DNA of 64,000 nt from Anaeramoeba flamelloides (GCA_027625915.1 JANTQA010000026.1:2480001-2544000); one strand, 5' to 3'; counted from the stretch's first letter, positions 12,101 through 22,626 are shown. Program-made: numbers and translations. The notes: generated by a model not told the origin, from the sequence alone.

Positions 12101-12310
12101 TGTTTCACCTTTTTCAAGGTTTGGTTCCTCGCTTGAAGAATTTGACGTTGTTGTGCTTTCTGTATAGCTTGTGCTTGGTTCAGAATCTTCATAGCTATAT
12201 GTGTTAATTGTTGGTATCATTTGATTTTTCAGCAGGTGTTTTGCTTTAAGCGAAATCGAATCAGAGGTACTTTCTTCACTACTTGTAATTTCAGAAGAAC
12301 CTTCGAACAT
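9197..12310 (-). CDS. CH-PX-BAR-like fusion protein, 1,037 residues, intronless
   Basis: A predicted link between actin and phosphoinositide-bearing membranes. In order: a Ser/acidic N-terminus (1-80); a basic stretch (83-100); a calponin-homology domain (about 115-222, with FLWIKESL, WIDGLAFCALIAEHRPDLID and LENLDLAFDIAEEELGI); a long Lys/Glu charged region (about 290-500); a PX domain (about 512-645, with ERRFSDFYWL, the PPLPEK loop and RKRAFQRYLVKLNNHP); a helical region (about 660-930) in the place where Vps5-type sorting nexins carry a BAR domain (WKTFSQCLFDEAKLL, NFMIEKYTLHNSLLNKWSKV); and a Ser-acidic repeat tail (about 950-1037). In known sorting nexins the PX domain binds PI3P and the BAR domain bends endosomal tubules; CH domains bind actin or signalling partners. 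CH and PX are clear. The BAR call is inference from position and helix pattern. The start is the first Met of the frame, and no intron is needed. Confidence 0.85.
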   Translation of the reverse strand: MFEGSSEITSSEESTSDSISLKAKHLLKNQMIPTINTYSYEDSEPSTSYTESTTTSNSSSEEPNLEKGETSQERATGALPSSQKQIKRKSKAKSRSKSKFFKYFSYRKSNNHLYNQQDEVFLWIKESLKGYPIQLSNNFLIENWIDGLAFCALIAEHRPDLIDFSKLQPSNRLENLDLAFDIAEEELGIAVYLDGEDLVEKEVERKSIYLQLLEFYEYFSKFGQKPNKNEKNTEIQKNKNGNKETVINNPKTENGRGNYKSNEQKTLNQNKIDNFKQINNKNSDNKFYKNKAIGLTQKIIENRNEKKIRRKTLLKEKLTIEMLNQLQFKEMKKRKKIRKKKKRITIHQKRKAKEEENDKSQEKEENKQEKEKDQEKEKDKDKEIKKENETNKKKENETNKKKEKKPKNVNHKKKEKEKSQEKDKNMDQEKEKDQEKEKEKDLGKKKEKKKDQEKKKDQEKEKEKGTTTNKNNLLEKLSITEKFKKKALLAREREFLKQETIKKLNKYQLKFVTTYENNKETNPKAPYYSIQVEDPEKTGTGRNAYISYNIRFQKRGKSNSIQENNSDGGGGNGGNEWFFIERRFSDFYWLNSVLSSGYPQFILPPLPEKSITKKFQGEFRKRAFQRYLVKLNNHPIFSLTPEVETFFGNSDSKQLRKMKKRKIGDYSDQVNNKIRELINTNESDLDLIKKKEKKFPEFTQKNQQFVKNIISKIYKTEQTTSIICSNIPELLTDVIKKLENDNHSENTYAKTNPNGKGNQNTKKKKKEKHQEYNQQEDYFWKTFSQCLFDEAKLLQTTSENTRNNLQEPMLEYSPQLKKISLLSYLKKLNNKHEKLKRDYQNKSNKSKKAKGEKQKKSQSDLKEFAKKLKFVKKDVQNNTKIITGELKQNEKATITDYRAMLLNFMIEKYTLHNSLLNKWSKVLDILSKDEELNQLPKNNEVPKINNFENFQTKSESETEPETDTDSGTGDETDTDTKTESDYESQSQSQSQSQSESESESQPQSENGSNTESESNSYNTSESRSESESESESVSNSE
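9225..9470 (-). repeat. Hexamer-like GATTC-rich coding repeat (Ser/Glu tail)
   Basis: Repeated GATTCAGATTCGGATT-type units encode the alternating Ser-Glu/Ser-Gln tail of the CH-PX protein, including a GGATTG run near 9330-9360. Such tracts change length by slippage. Confidence 0.7.
10915..11235 (-). repeat. CTTTTT/CTTGAT coding repeat (Lys-Glu region)
   Basis: Short purine/pyrimidine-biased repeats (TTTTTCTTGATC and variants on the plus strand) encode the QEKEKD/EKEKDK linker between the CH and PX domains. The strand bias gives long antisense ORFs rich in Phe and Leu, which are artefacts. Confidence 0.7.
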
Positions 12311-14183
12311 TTTAATATTTGTGTTTATTTTTTCTTTATTTTTGATTTGTCTGTTACTTTGAGAGAAAAGTCGAATGTTTTTGAAGTGTTCTTTTTTCTT
12401 TGGTTTGGTTTTTTTGTCTTTGAAAATTAATTTTTCTTTATTTCAGAGTAAATCAAGATTTGAAAAAGACAGATTGGTTCTTTTTAGGAATTAAAAAAAA
12501 AATGATAATTCTTTTCAATTTGAGATTGATTTGTGTCATAGGGAATTTTTGTTGTGTCTTTATTCTATTGAAAAAAGTTTACACAAAATTTTTCTCTAAA
12601 ATCATTTTTTAAAAACTTTTAGGTTGGTATTGTTGGAGAACAGAAAAAAACTCCGTATTGTTATTAAGTTTTAATTCTTGTTCACTATTTACTCAACCAA
12701 GAAATATAGACAAAATTAAAAAAATAACTTGTTCTTTGATTTTGTTATTCGAACTGTTTATTCTGATAATAATTATGAAAACTTTTTAATGTTTATTTCT
12801 GCGACTTTTCCCTTTTGAATTGTTCCTTGAGTCATTCCCCTTTTCAAAGAAGTAAACTATTGAGTCAAAAGTTGATGTTTTGGATCAAGGAAAGATGTTA
12901 AAAAAAACTTGCATATGTTGTAAATTAGTTCAACACAATTTTTAATTGAGAACCTTGCTCTAAATGAAATATAAAAAATAATTAAAACAAGAAAAAAATT
13001 CATTATTTAAAGGATAATTCATTTTATTATTTTCAACCAATCCAACAAATACAATTTAGATCTTTTTTATTGAAATCCAATGAGTTTTTTTGGAGATCTT
13101 AAAAATCTTATACATAATATAAATAGGGCAAAATATCATATAGATTACCCTTTTTTTTCAATTTTGAAATATTTCTTTCATTTAGGGTTGTTAGTTAACT
13201 TAAGTTTACTAACAAATACCATAAAAAAGAGGCCAACCAAATATTCCTCTTCTCAGTGTTTGAACCATTTATAATTTTCAAAAGTTTTCAACCAATAAAC
13301 AATGTTTAATTTATGTACATCTAAGAGATTTCTCTGACCAAAGATCAGTCTAAAATAAAAGTGTGTTATCATTGAATGTAAAATAGATAAGTTCTTTCAA
13401 GTTTATAGGTTTTACCAAATTCGAACAGAGTAACTGTATAATTTGACATCTTTAATAAAAAAAAAATGATACTTGTCTCAGTATCAAATTCAACCATTTT
13501 TAAAAATATATGTATTCCAAAACAAATTTAAATCTTGAATAATCAATATCTGATGGCTTTAAAGTGAAAAATTTTCTTTGATTAATTTCTCTTTGAATGT
13601 AGTTTTGGAGCAAAAAAATTCATTTTTTTTTTTTTTTTTTTATTATTGAAGAAGTTTAAATTACACTGTAGATGCCCTTTTATTTAAATTCCCTTTCAGA
13701 AATTTAAACGTAAAACCATAGATTTCACGATTATTAATTAATGAAAATTGTTCCAAACTGTTTGATTTGAAATTAATTCATTAAGATTGTTTTTTTTTTA
13801 ATTTGTTATGAAATATTAATCTATCTTTTTCATAGGAAGGACAGACCCATAAAAAAATTCATTTTTTTAAAAAAAACAATACAAAGTGAAGTTTATACTA
13901 GCAAATTATTTTTCTCTAGTAGAACTATATTGGAAATAAATTTAATTTTCAATATAAAAAGTAAAAAATAACCAAGCTATATGTTCGGGTGCTAATAAGT
14001 ATTGAGTAAATCATGATATTTAAAAAATTTAAAAATAGTTACTTTTGTAGAATATGTTATTTTTTAAATACTGAAAAATATCATTTGGTTTTTAATATTA
14101 AAATTTTGAAAAGGAATAAAAAAAAAATGTATTTACAAAATGGTGTTTTGTAATTTTGATGATTAACGAATAAAAATATATAG

Positions 14184-14658
14184 CAGTGAAAAAAAATCCC
14201 GGACATGAAAAAAATACAGGACAAGATTTTTAATTGTGACTATTAGTAAAATTTTTGTGTAATTTCAATTATTTTCAATCAAATCCTTATTATAAATAAC
14301 CTAATTTTTTTATGAGATTAGTAATAAAACTACCTAAAGTTCATCAAAGTAAGGTGTCTCGAGAAAACTTGAGTAATTGTGTAATAGCCTATGTTGATCA
14401 ACTTTTTTTGAAAAATAATCGAGTTTTATAGAGGTTTACTAGAGTTTGGAAAATGATAATTATTATTCTTGTTTTTTGATTGACTGAATGGTGTTTTGAA
14501 CAAGTGAGATTTCTTTAATAATCTTTATAATAAGTGTGTGAGTTATAATTTAAAAAGTTTGATTCTTAAAAGAAGGATTTGAATATAAATAAATGAAATT
14601 ACACAAAAATTTTCCTAATATTCACAATTAAAAATCTTGTCCTGTATTTTTTTCACTG
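14184..14658. mobile_element. Miniature inverted-repeat element, CAGTG ends
   Basis: About 475 bp bounded by CAGTG (14184-14188) and CACTG (14654-14658). The terminal inverted repeats run about 70 bases: both ends read GCAGTGAAAAAAATACAGGA, then CAAGATTTTTAATTGTGA, then AAAATTTTTGTGTAATTTCA. The left end carries an additional partial TIR-like insertion (AATCCCGGACATG). No transposase is inside. The CAGTG start next to TA-rich sequence suggests a Tc1/mariner-type non-autonomous element, which is inference. Confidence 0.75.
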
Positions 14659-14758
14659 CTTTAATTATTTATTGTTGTGATAATATATATAATTTGTTTT
14701 TTAGATTTGTTTTGATCAATAAGATACCAATATCATTATATCCAATTTCACAGTACCC

Positions 14759-15305
14759 AAATTATAAACAATAATTCAAAATTTTCAACACAGTTAAAAA
14801 TGCACAATGAATCACAGTGTTACAATTTCATTATAATTGGGAATGAATTTGATTTTTGAAAATTAGGAAAATCATTTTTTCATATTTTAGGTTTTTGTTT
14901 TCATTTCATTATTTGAATTACTCAACTTGTTTAGGTAGATCAATTTTTTTTTTTCAACAATTGGTATTGTTTTAAGGGTGAGTTGTTTAAAATAGAAGAA
15001 CTGTAATTAAATTAGATGAGGGTATACAACCATTTGATAGATCAATATTCCTAATATAATTTCAACAAATTTACTGATTCATTTTTTTGTTTTGCCCTCT
15101 CCATAATTTATTACACACCAATAATTTATTAGTATTGAAATAATTTATTTTTTGTTCTGTCAGTGTTGTAATTTATAAAAAAGTGTTAACTTTTCAATAG
15201 GTAATTGGTTCTAATTTGGTATTTCTTCCGTAATTGATTAAATTTGATTTTTTTATCAAAAATTAAATTTTTCTCAGTTAAAAATTTTGAATTGGGGTTT
15301 AGTAG
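14759..15305 (+). repeat. Dispersed repeat A, copy 2
   Basis: The best-matching partner of 1104-1640, in the same orientation and about the same length, with many substitutions and small indels. Matching landmarks include AGGAAAATCATTTTTTCATA, GATCAATATTCCTAATA, TTTTGTTTTGC.CTCTCCA and ATTTTGAATTGG. It is non-coding in all frames. Confidence 0.6.
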
Positions 15306-16385
15306 ACCAATAGTTGTGTTAGCTCATAAAACATTAAAAATAATATAAAACATTTTTATGTGTTTACAACTCGAAAATTTTCAAAAAACTGAAAGGTGTG
15401 AATGACCATTATTGTTTCTCTATTTCAATTATATAAAGCCAAACCAAAAATATTTGAAATATACAATAATTTTAATAAAAATAATTAAAATGAGAATTTT
15501 CTTTTAGTTTGTAAATGATCTTCTTAATAAATATAATTTTTAAAGTATACATTCGACTTTTCAATGATGAGGCTGACTGCCTAAATTTTTTTCTTCTTCT
15601 GATTATAGTTTGTGAAAAATCATAAATTAGTGTTCTATAGATGTTTTAATTTGAAATACTAACCAATAAAAAATATCGAAAGTTACTGAATTAAAGAAAA
15701 AAATTAATTTTTAATTTTATTGTATTTTTTTTATTGTTTTTTTGTTTTATTTGTTTTGTTTTAAGGGATTTCCAGTATCGTGTCATCGAAAATAAAATCG
15801 GGATATCTGACTTTTTATTAAAACAAATAAATTATTCTCTAAAGTTCTAGAATCTCCTAAAAATATTAAAAAAAAAAAAAAAAAGATAGAAGGAAATGTT
15901 AGATTTCACTCATGTAATTTTACATAAATAAAATGAAAATAATTTAAATTTTAAGAAATATATTTAATTTTTTTTATGATAGTTGTTATTCCAGAGTTTA
16001 AAACAAAATCAGACAATTTATATTTTCTGATGATCTTTGGATTAATATTAGAAATATTTTGACAGAAATTTTCTTAATAAAAATTTATCCTTATTCAACA
16101 ATTTTACTGATTATTAAAAAAAATTCAAATCATTATTATTTTATCATAAATTCAAACATATGTTAGAGAAATTTGTATTCCGTTTCTATTAATTCTATAT
16201 ATTTATCTTTGATTATTTATATCTTTAATAATAAAAAAAATTGTATATACAATTATAAAATTATTATACGTATTCTTTTGTAAATTAATATTTTTTTTTA
16301 TTTTCAAGAAATGGATTAGATTCTTGGTTTATTAGAAAAATATTAATCACATGTTATTGTTTTTATCTTTTTCCAATAAGTTTAA

Positions 16386-16572
16386 AATTTAAAGTATAAA
16401 CTTTCAACAAAATTTAATGAACAAAAATAAATTCAAATTAAAACACAAGATTTAAATACTAACAAAATTATTTGTGTAAAAAAAATTCCAAAAAATTACT
16501 TTAATTTGAGGTATTTTTCCTGTCGTAAATTTTGTTGAAAGTTTGTGTCTTAAAAGTGGAATAGACATAAAT
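16386..16572. mobile_element. Degraded Tc1-like miniature element
   Basis: Inverted arms AAACTTTCAACAAAATTTA (about 16397-16415) and AAATTTTGTTGAAAGTTTG (about 16527-16545). The latter is followed by TGTCTTAAAAGTGGAATAGAC, which matches the right end of the cleaner copy at 63021-63219. It is diverged and has no coding content. Confidence 0.5.
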
Positions 16573-17397
16573 ATAAGTCAACTTTACATTTTTCCAGGGT
16601 ATTTTATTTACCAGACCTAAAAAATGTAATAAATGATTTTCACAAATTTTTTTAAATTCTAAAAATCAAGTTACAAAAATAAAGTTATCAATATTCGTTT
16701 TTTATGATCCTCTTATGGATGTTAATAAACTTAAATTTTTATTTTATAGTTCCTGTCATCTTAAATTCAATATTTTATAAATCATTTTTTAATCAAAAAC
16801 TTTGTCTACTTTTAAAAAGAAATAAGACAAAATTGTCATTAATTTGGTATCTTGATCACTTCATATGCTTCATCTTTTAGATTCTAATATATATATATAA
16901 TTTTAAAATAAACTCAAGAAATTGTTAAAATAATTTGGAAATTAAGTAAATGTGAAATTTTTAATTTTCTAACATTTTCAAACCTAATTTTGAAATTTGG
17001 ATATTGAAAAATATATTATCCAAATTATAAATCTTTGTAAAAAGAAACCAATTTTTTAAATTTTAGCAAGATTTCTTGACTTAGAATTATGTGAATCCAA
17101 TAAATATGCTGTTGATCAATAAAATAATATCAACTTGACAAAAAATAACATGGTCCTTATTAAACCCCACTTTTACAATTTAGTCATTGGGGAAAGTGTT
17201 TTTTGGTGTTGTAGAGTACTGTAGAAGGCATTTAAGGGAGTAGCCACGGTAAAGAAAAATTTTTCACTTTTGTGCAATTCTGAAGAGGATCAGAAAATAA
17301 CATTTTTTACTCTGGTTGTACCTCATTGGTTTTTATTATTTAAAGTACTTCATTCATTAGATTTTTGAAATTTTTTTTTCAAAGTCTCAAAGAAATT

Positions 17398-17490
17398 GCC
17401 ACAATAGAATGTTGAGTTGAATTACTTAAAATAGTGTTTTGAATGTTGAATGACTTATCTTTTATTCTTCTCTCAACAGTCTATTGTGGC
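17398..17490. repeat. Stem-loop, 19-base arms
   Basis: The left arm GCCACAATAGAATGTTGAG and the right arm CTCAACAGTCTATTGTGGC pair at 18 of 19 positions around a loop of about 55 bases. The stem lies within the TTAA-flanked element. Confidence 0.75.
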
Positions 17491-17870
17491 ATTTAATTTT
17501 TTCATTTTTTATTTTTTCATCATTTTTTGAGATTTTTTTTAATCCTGACAAGATAAAGCAATTAGAAATATTTTTTTATTAGTGGCATTTAGGATTAATG
17601 GATTTTGTTTTAAAAAAACAACAATATTACAATTGAGAGAATATAAAAAGAAACATAAATGGGACTTAAATAGCTAGAAGAATTCCAAAATTAGAATAAT
17701 TAAGTAGAATTATTACTTGTTAGGATTGTAAAACGTTGGGTTTAGTCGAATATGAGAAGTGAATATGATTATATGTTATCAAAGTTTAAACCACAAAATA
17801 GATACACGTTTTATTCAAAGAATCTGAAATTATCTTCTCCCAGAAAAAAAAACTAAACCCCATTCCAAAA

Positions 17871-18377
17871 TTTTGGACACATCTAAAATCAAAAATAGTG
17901 AAACAAAAACTCAATTTACTATATTCTCCCAAATCTAATATAAAACCAGATTTAAGTAACATAGTATTAATGGTTTTTTAAGTAATCATTTTCATCCAAA
18001 TATAAGAAAACAATATAAAACAAAAAATCAAAACAAGTGTGTCCAAAAAAAATTAAACGAGCTGAAATGAAAGAGTTTGAACAAAAAATATATTGGTAGA
18101 TTTGTTAAAATTACACCAACAATGGTTAATCTATCAAATGATAAGATACCATGTACCGGTTGTATGTGGATTTATCACTTGAAGAAACTCAACTGTAACC
18201 ATCTAGTAACCATCTATAAAAAATTTTCAGATCTAACTAAACAGATTAAGTACCTGAAAAAAAGAAAATGAAAACAAAAACAAAAAACACAATAGTTTGT
18301 TGAATTAAAATTAATTTCCAAATTGATGTAAATCATGTTTTTGTTATTCTTCTAACTGTTTAAACTGTGTCCAAATT
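17871..18377. mobile_element. Nested element with TTTGGACACA ends
   Basis: ATTTTGGACACA at the left and TGTGTCCAAATT at the right are inverted ends of about 12 bases, some 500 bp apart. An internal GTGTGTCCAAAA at about 18035 is an alternative right end. A 64-codon frame (18077-18271) inside has no recognised homology. The same TTTGGACACA motif recurs at 59653, 59984 and 61216. Confidence 0.45.
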
Positions 18378-19082
18378 AATCGAATTAAGTTTATTTTAAT
18401 AATAAAATAATAATAATAATAAAACTATTTTATCAATATAATCTCTTTTTTTTTATTGTTGAACATTAAAAAAAAAAAAAATATCAAACAATTTTTTTAA
18501 AAAAATTTTTAGAGAATCTACGATCACATGCCACTAAAATAAAATGTTCTTATCTCATCTCTCTCAAATTTTTATCATGTCTTATGGTGTAGCTACTCCC
18601 TTAAGAGCCTAGAATTTTTTTTTTTTTCATTAATAAAAAAAAATCAGAAATTTTCATTCGTTTCAAAAAGTAAAAAAAAACAATGTCAGTTTTCGAGAAC
18701 TCAAAATAATATAATAAAATCTAAGATTTTTGCACAATTCTATTTATTTCTGGAAAATCTAACTGTTGTGAGAAGAAATTAATTTATTACCTTCAACATA
18801 GAAAAAAATAATAATAAACTTTGCTTTTTATATATTTTAAAAAAGATAAACCAGTTAATAGAAAGGGATTATATGAAAATATTAAATCATAATATTACAA
18901 AAAGAGAAAACAATAAAAAAAAATCAAGAACCTACAAATGATTTAAATAAAATGGAAATTTGGTTATAGTGTATGTGTGAAAGAACTTGAAATATTCAAT
19001 CTTTTGAGATATAAAGTTGATATATTAAACAACGTACAAAATCATAAATAAATCAGGATATTCAAAAATATGCTGATTCTGA

Positions 19083-19158
19083 GTATAAGAAGGGGGTTTT
19101 AACAATTAAACCATCTACTTAGTTTTGATATTGTTCTGATATATCACCCCCTTCTATA
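19083..19158. repeat. Short hairpin with G5/C5 arms
   Basis: GTATAAGAAGGGGGT and ACCCCCTTCTATAT form inverted arms with one indel around a loop of about 47 bases. It stands out because G/C runs are rare in this DNA. Confidence 0.5.
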
Positions 19159-19317
19159 TCCAACATTATACCTATAATCAAATCAATTTTTACATATATT
19201 CCTTGATCTTTTCTGTAAAATTTAAATTAGGAAAGGATTTTATTTCAAAATTTTTCGTCATTTTTTATCACTTCTGATGACATTTATTTGTTTTTTTGAT
19301 GATAAAAATTGTCTTTA

Positions 19318-19515
19318 AATTAGCGAGATTTTCACTTTAAAAATTTTAAATTTGATCCTTCATTAATAGAATTTCTCTTTTGATATAAGAACTCAAAAAA
19401 ATACAAATTTTGATAAATAGTCGTTTATTGTGGGTTTTTTTGATCATTTAAGATATAATATTTTGAGAAAAAAGAAATATGGCTTTTATTTTCAAAATAA
19501 GGTTTATCAAATGAA
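19318..19515 (+). repeat. Dispersed repeat G, copy 2
   Basis: Partner of 5930-6135. Shared order of blocks: AAATTTGAT, TTTATTGTGGGTTTTTTTGATCA, GAGAAAAAAGAAATATGGCTT and AATAAGGTTTATCAAAT. Confidence 0.35.
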
Positions 19516-20411
19516 TTTTTCGCAACTTTAATCCTATTTACTTTTTCTCTAAAAAAAAAAAAATTTCTACCTTTTTATTTTTTGACTAAACCTTATCTTC
19601 TTAATATGAATTTCTTCTTTAAGCAATCACACTGATTTAATATTTGTAAAATCTGGATTACATAAAGTATAAAAGATTAAAATTTACATTAAATTTATTA
19701 CTAAAGCCAAGATTAAGTGAATAAAGTGGATAAATGAAATTAAAAAAAAGAATAACATGTCTTCTAGGGAACAAAAAGAAAGATCAAAAAATAATAAAAG
19801 TAAAGTTACTAAAAACAGTCAAGAACAATCAAATCGTCCCACAATCAGACGATTTTCCAAAATTCACAAATCAATTTCAAAAGTATAGTGGAACTTGAAC
19901 CAACCCTTTTTAGAAATGATAATACGAAAAATAATTCTCAAAAATACAAAACACACGATCACAAAATTATCAACTAATGTTTTGTGTTTTATTTTTATTT
20001 TGAAAATCGTTTAATTACAAAGTGTCTTGATATTTTGAAAATTTTCTTTTGTTTCATATTTGATCAGTCAAAAAAATTGTCACTATTTATATTTTTTACG
20101 ACTCTTTTTCTGAATTGGAATTATTGTTATTTTTTTAACCTCAAATTTGACTATTGTGATCCCAGGGAAATTTTCATTAGATCCAAATTCTAAATTAAAC
20201 CAAAAAAAGGTCAATTATTTAATTGTAAAAAATTTTTTTTTTATCTGATCTTTGGGAAAAATTTTTCCAAAAATAAATTCACAGAATATTATACTTTTCA
20301 AAAACATTACAATTATTCAAATCAGTTATTTCTATTTCCATAAAGAAGACAAAAAATCAACAAAAAATATCTGAATTTATATGTTACCAATTTGAAAGAA
20401 AAATGGTGTTT

Positions 20412-20771
20412 GATTACCATCATAAAGTTTTGCTCACATTTAATTGAGAGAATCAATCTTAGAGTTTTTTCTTTTTTCGAAAAATATGTTATCCACTCAT
20501 TATTTTGCTTCAGATCTTTTTTCATTGTTACAATAAATAACTCTAAAAAAAAAGAAAGTCTGGCTTTTAACAATAAGTCTCTCATTTAAGTCCTTGGTGG
20601 TTTCCAGAATTCTATTTTGACGATTTTTCAAAAATTTATTTTATGTTTTTTTATGTTAAAGTAAAACGAACAATTGTAGGAAAATAAAATTAACAGATTT
20701 TACCTGTTTGTGTTTCACTTTAATAGATAAGAATTTTGTCTTTTTCTTACCCTTCTGTTGAATTTCTTGCA
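20412..20771 (-). CDS. Possible small two-exon gene (weak)
   Basis: On the minus strand, ATG at about 20771 opens MQEIQQKGKKKTKFLSIKVK and runs to a GTAAAA donor near 20702. A second open segment (about 20534-20412) reads LFIVTMKKDLKQNNEWITYF, then SKKEKTLRLILSIKCEQNFM, and ends at GTAATC after a T-rich AGAG acceptor. Both junctions are phase 0. I recognise no family and see no final exon. It would be divergent from the PH-SH3 gene. It may be chance. Confidence 0.2.
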
Positions 20772-21021
20772 TACAAACGAAAATTTGGGTTGAATTTTTC
20801 TTTGAGGATTGTAAATAATTAATTTTTAAAAATAAGAGGGTTATTAACAAGGCATAAAAAGAATAAACCTCAACAGACGTTAACTCAAAAATATAGTTAA
20901 AAGCATGTAAATAAATAAAAATAAATGGAAGAGGCAATTATGTATTTTAAAACAATTTTCAAACAATTAACACATGCTTTTTTGGTAAACAAGAATTTCA
21001 AAGACTACTACAAAAAATAAT

Positions 21022-22303
21022 GTGTGCCCAGTAAAAAAACATTCATTTATTCTCGAAATGTTCAAAAATAAAATGAATCTGGATTTCGAAGCTCTGTTAA
21101 ATTCTTTTGTAGAGTCTTGGAATGAATTGAAACCAAACAAGAGAATTTCACTGAAGGAGTCCCACGGAATTCTTAATTCACTTCCTGAAACAACGGCTGA
21201 AGAACTGGAAAAGGAAGATCCAAAGGAAGGAAAAAAAAAATATTTCCAAATCCCCAAGCAATTGCCTGACATACCGCTGTACAAATTTGGCAGCTTGAGG
21301 ATGTACCAAAATAAGAAATTTCGGATCAAGTATTTTGTTTTATTTCGTCACACGCTTACCATTTATGACAAGGATCCAAGTGTTTGCCAGACTGCAAACT
21401 TTGGAGAAATTGACTTGAGGGTGCTGGTAGTGAACGGCAATGTCGACGAAGAAAGCTACGGCGAAGAACATTTATTTCAACTCATCACACCAGAGGTCTC
21501 ATATCTCTTCCAGTCTGCGTGCGACGAGGACAAACGGAGCTGGCTCAGCTATTGCTCTCTTCCAGGGCTTATTTCTTCTCTTTTCCAGCGCCCAACAAGG
21601 GAAAGTGATCTTGCCACTTTCAGGCAACTAATCACGGTCTTTGTCTGTCTGAACACCAATTTAGAAGCCCTCTCGGAAGAGTTCCATCGGCACAAAAACA
21701 ATACCACCAAAAAAGACACGTTCAAGCAAATTATGTGGATCTGCAGTGTAATCAAAAATTGTGCAGACCTCATGGCGACATCCAAGCTGTGGGTGGAACT
21801 CTTCCTTCTCAAAATGCTTTATTTTTATTATCGGACTACCAAATCATTTTCTCGGTTTGTTTTAGCCGAGTCCACAAGCATAACCAACCCAAATCTCAAA
21901 TTTCTCGACTACAACCGTTTTGACATTCTCACGATTTTGGATGACTCATCACAAGAACGTTGGATTGGGTTAAATAATTATAAAATCGGTTTTGTTGAAC
22001 CATCAAAAGTTTCAACAATCATTTTAAGAAATTCAAAGTCTGAAGAGCCTTTACTGTTAGATGATTTTAAGAGTTTTACTTTAAATTCTACAGGTAATTG
22101 TTTCTTTTTTGTTTTTAATTCGGTAGTTTTTTTTTTTTTTTATATTTTATTTTTTTTCATTTGTATGGTTTGGCTTTATTTTTCGCTTCGAATTTAATTT
22201 AGTTCGGAAATTGTCAAGTTTCAAAACTACAGATGTGTGCATTCTCGAAAACAACCATACACTTATTTCAAACCATCACAAAAAAATTTTCTTAAGGGAG
22301 TAA
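21022..22303 (+). CDS. PH-helical-SH3-like protein, 2 exons, about 390 residues
   Basis: Exon 1 is 21022-22093 and exon 2 is 22203-22303 (GT-AG, phase 1, stop TAA at 22301). Residues 1-80 are variable. Residues 86-179 form a PH domain (YKFGSLRMYQNKKFRIKYFV, LFQLITPEVSYLFQSACDED, with the signature C-terminal Trp in RSWLSYC). About 185-285 is helical, with a Trp in SKLWVELFLL. Residues 292-335 resemble an SH3 fold (YNRFDILTILDDSSQERWIG then GFVEPSKV). A short Ser/Thr tail ends the protein. The order PH-helices-SH3 matches each of the four modules of the RasGAP 3.3 kb downstream, but no catalytic domain is present. It probably acts as a membrane-binding adaptor, which is inference. Codon use is richer in G+C than in the RasGAP gene. 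Starts at later Met codons (21058, 21073) are possible. Confidence 0.8.
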
Positions 22304-22626
22304 GTACATTTTACCAAATTTCGAGTGCATAATTTATGTGAAACCAAATGATTCAAATCGTTTCTTTACCAAAACACATTAATATTTTAAAAACTACGAG
22401 AGTGGAAGGAATATACACTTGCCTTAATATAATTTCATACCGACAAAAAAATGGAAATCAAAAAAAATGAAAAAATTGGGATGGAAAAAAATAAAAAAAA
22501 ATCATTTATTTTTTGATCTTATCTGTATCAGTTGATACAATTACTTCTTCTTTACTTGCTTTTATTCGTAATTCTGAATTGAAAAACTATAGCTTGGAAA
22601 ATTTTTGATTAAACAAATTCCTTCTT

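Larger units (their letters stand above)
17232..18604. mobile_element. TTAA-flanked DNA element with GGGAGTAGC ends
   Basis: The left end is TTAA then GGGAGTAGCCAC (17232-17247). The right end is GTAGCTACTCCC then TTAA (18589-18604). The ends are inverted and the TTAA direct repeat is exact, the pattern of elements that insert at TTAA (the piggyBac superfamily is the best-known case; the superfamily here is inference). Inside are a 19-base-arm hairpin (17398-17490), an inverted AGTGGCAT pair (17583/18530) and a nested TTTGGACACA-ended segment (17871-18377). The left interior resembles 62384-62530. No intact transposase is present. Confidence 0.75.
12311..21021. other. Gene desert with many inverted-repeat elements
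   Basis: 8.7 kb between the divergent CH-PX and PH-SH3 starts with no convincing gene. It contains a CAGTG-ended miniature element (14184-14658), repeat A copy 2 (14759-15305), a degraded Tc1-like miniature element (16386-16572), a TTAA-flanked element with nested repeats (17232-18604), a short GGGGG hairpin (19083-19158) and repeat G copy 2 (19318-19515). A weak two-exon candidate on the minus strand lies at 20412-20771. Confidence 0.65.
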
